In this document: in pieces, positions 13,276 through 14,079 of the stretch
Numbering within the stretch: the stretch's first letter is position 1
How the letters are laid out: each line of letters opens with the position of its first letter
Assembly: GCF_042651785.1 (NCBI RefSeq)
Contig: NZ_JBHSEC010000013.1
Span: forward strand, 1-14,079
Source: Chungangia koreensis
GTDB lineage: Bacteria; Bacillota; Bacilli; Bacillales_A; Planococcaceae
DNA length: 14,079 nucleotides
Reading direction: 5' to 3'
Notes under the pieces: generated by a model
The model's input: the letters and a program-made list of their open reading frames with translations, nothing else
Database searches by the model: none
What the model was told of the DNA's origin: nothing
Made by a program: the position numbers and the translations under genes

Positions 13276-13429
13276 TATCCCCAGTTAAAATCAATAAGTT
13301 CCTTTAAAGAGGATACAGAAATTATTTATATTTTTACAAATAGCAAAAAGTACTCAATGCCAATTCGCTATCACACTTACATTGTTTAAAGGTTCGTCAA
13401 TTGCAACCACATCATCAAATGTTTCATAC
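13276..13429. other. AT-rich convergent intergenic DNA, no gene seen
   Basis: The gene-free stretch between yteA and tRNA-Glu (13096-13470) holds the yteA terminator, the repeat array, this AT-rich remainder and the terminator of the tRNA operon. I see no supported coding sequence or RNA in this part. Confidence 0.6.
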
Positions 13430-13465
13430 AAAAGAAAAAACTCTTTCTCATTGAGAAAGAGTTTT
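13430..13465 (-). terminator. Terminator of the tRNA operon
   Basis: Perfect 13-bp stem (13437-13449 with 13453-13465, 3-nt loop) built on CTCTTTCTC and GAGAAAGAG, followed on the minus strand by a T-rich tract. It lies 5 nt beyond the last tRNA gene. Confidence 0.9.
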
Positions 13466-13470
13466 ATAGA

Positions 13471-13542
13471 TGACCCCTACGGGATTCGAACCCGTGTTAC
13501 CGCCGTGAAAGGGCGGTGTCTTAACCGCTTGACCAAGGGGCC
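13471..13542 (-). tRNA. tRNA-Glu (UUC)
   Basis: Complete cloverleaf of 72 nt from GGCCCCTTGGTC to AGGGGTCA, with anticodon TTC in loop CTTTCAC and T-arm GGGTTCGAATCCC. The acceptor has one G-T pair. No CCA is encoded, unlike the other complete tRNAs of the operon, so the 3' end must be made by RNase Z and the CCA-adding enzyme. It is the last gene of the operon. Confidence 0.97.
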
Positions 13543-13551
13543 AACCTATGA

Positions 13552-13642
13552 TGGCGGAGAAGGAGGGATTTGAACCCTCGCGCCGGTTACCCGACCTACA
13601 CCCTTAGCAGGGGCGCCTCTTCAGCCACTTGAGTACTTCTCC
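13552..13642 (-). tRNA. tRNA-Ser (GCU)
   Basis: Class II tRNA of 91 nt including the encoded CCA. The acceptor GGAGAAG pairs with CTTCTCC, the discriminator is G, the anticodon GCT lies in CTGCTAA, and a long variable arm follows, as expected for serine. Confidence 0.97.
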
Positions 13643-13646
13643 ATAT

Positions 13647-13721
13647 TGGCTCCGAAGGTAGGACTCGAACCTACGACCGATCGGTTAACAGCCGATTGCT
13701 CTACCACTGAGCTACTTCGGA
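13647..13721 (-). tRNA. tRNA-Asn (GUU)
   Basis: 75 nt including CCA. The acceptor TCCGAAG pairs with CTTCGGA; the anticodon GTT lies in CTGTTAA and the T-arm contains GGTTCGAGTCC. It is four bases from tRNA-Ser. Confidence 0.97.
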
Positions 13722-13722
13722 A

Positions 13723-13799
<77 letters not shown>

Positions 13800-13805
13800 G
13801 AAGTT

Positions 13806-13879
13806 TGGAGCGGGTGAAGGGAATCGAACCCTCATCACCAGCTTGGAAGGCTGGGGTTTTACCACTAAACTACACCCGC
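13806..13879 (-). tRNA. tRNA-Gly (UCC)
   Basis: 74 nt including CCA. The acceptor GCGGGTG pairs with CACCCGC and the discriminator is T. The anticodon TCC lies in CTTCCAA and the T-arm contains GGTTCGATTCC. Confidence 0.97.
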
Positions 13880-13883
13880 AAAA

Positions 13884-13959
13884 TGGTGGGTCAGGACGGA
13901 ATCGAACCGCCGACACTTAGAGCTTCAATCTAATGCTCTACCAACTGAGCTACTGACCC
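13884..13959 (-). tRNA. tRNA-Phe (GAA) with G37
   Basis: 76 nt including CCA. The acceptor GGGTCAG pairs with CTGACCC, and the anticodon stem TTAGA/TCTAA encloses loop TTGAAGC, so the anticodon is GAA. Position 37 is G and 38 is C, whereas B. subtilis and E. coli tRNA-Phe have A37-A38. The body and T-arm (GGTTCGATTCC) are normal. Confidence 0.95.
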
Positions 13960-13982
13960 ACTTATTAAATTTCAAAAAAAAA

Positions 13983-14058
13983 TGGCGGTCCCGACCGGGA
14001 TCGAACCGGCGATCTCCTGCGTGACAGGCAGGCATGTTAACCGCTACACCACGGGACC
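13983..14058 (-). tRNA. tRNA-Asp (GUC)
   Basis: 76 nt including CCA. The acceptor GGTCCCG pairs with CGGGACC and the discriminator is G. The anticodon GTC lies in CTGTCAC and the T-arm contains GGTTCGATCCC. Confidence 0.97.
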
Positions 14059-14061
14059 ATT

Positions 14062-14079
14062 TGGTTGCGGGGGCAGGAT
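14062..14079 (-). tRNA. tRNA-fMet, 3' end only (partial at window edge)
   Basis: The last 18 bases on the minus strand read ATCCTGCCCCCGCAACCA, which is the T-arm and acceptor 3' end of bacterial initiator tRNA with encoded CCA. The anticodon lies outside the window. The order fMet-Asp-Phe seen here also occurs in the B. subtilis trnB cluster. Confidence 0.85.

Noticed and set aside
13368..13430. A 25-codon open stretch on the minus strand (reads L-Y-E-T-F-D-D-V-V-A-I-D-E-P-L) beside the tRNA terminator
   Set aside because: It looks protein-like but is too short, has no ribosome binding site and starts in the terminator tail. At most it is a worn-out gene remnant.

Overview
The window looks like chromosomal DNA of a low-GC, endospore-forming-type member of the Bacillales (Bacillaceae or Planococcaceae). 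The evidence is a set of Bacillus-like genes (ytmA, ytkD, dps, yidD/ytjA, yteA), a menaquinone gene block in Bacillus order, AAGGAGG-type ribosome binding sites throughout, TTG/GTG starts, and a tRNA cluster whose order matches the end of Bacillus subtilis trnB as I remember it. No species can be fixed from the sequence alone.

Left edge (1-938). On the minus strand is the first 99 nt of a group IIC self-splicing intron. It sits directly behind the Rho-independent terminator of a YtmA-like serine hydrolase, which is the classical insertion site for this intron class. Upstream of the hydrolase, on the same strand, are ytkD (Nudix hydrolase), an uncharacterised 102-residue protein and dps. dps has a sigma-B-like promoter. 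The hydrolase may start at a non-standard AUU codon that overlaps the ytkD stop.

Middle-left (2344-4890). yidD/ytjA diverges from dps and is followed by a znuA-type zinc-binding lipoprotein with an almost perfect Zur operator in front of it. No zinc permease or ATPase gene is present. Then come a 53-residue unknown protein, a cytidine/nucleoside-deaminase-family gene broken by a one-base deletion near its start, and a 78-residue unknown protein.

Middle (4896-12234). menF-menD-menH-menB-menE run on the minus strand, with menA divergent on the plus strand. Together they make menaquinone from chorismate: MenF makes isochorismate, MenD SEPHCHC, MenH SHCHC, MenE OSB-CoA, MenB DHNA-CoA, and MenA prenylates DHNA. 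menC (OSB synthase) is not in the window. A terminator hairpin separates menB from menE, whereas menF-D-H overlap and are probably translationally coupled.

Right (12235-14079). yteA (DksA/TraR-like zinc finger protein) has a sigma-B-like promoter. It is followed by a convergent intergenic region holding a five-copy, 20-21 bp direct-repeat array of unknown role. Last is a minus-strand tRNA operon transcribed in the order fMet-Asp-Phe-Gly-Ile-Asn-Ser-Glu, cut at the window edge within fMet. I found no phage, CRISPR or defence system. The most unusual items are the intron, the repeat array, the AUU-start candidate, the broken deaminase and the G37 tRNA-Phe.
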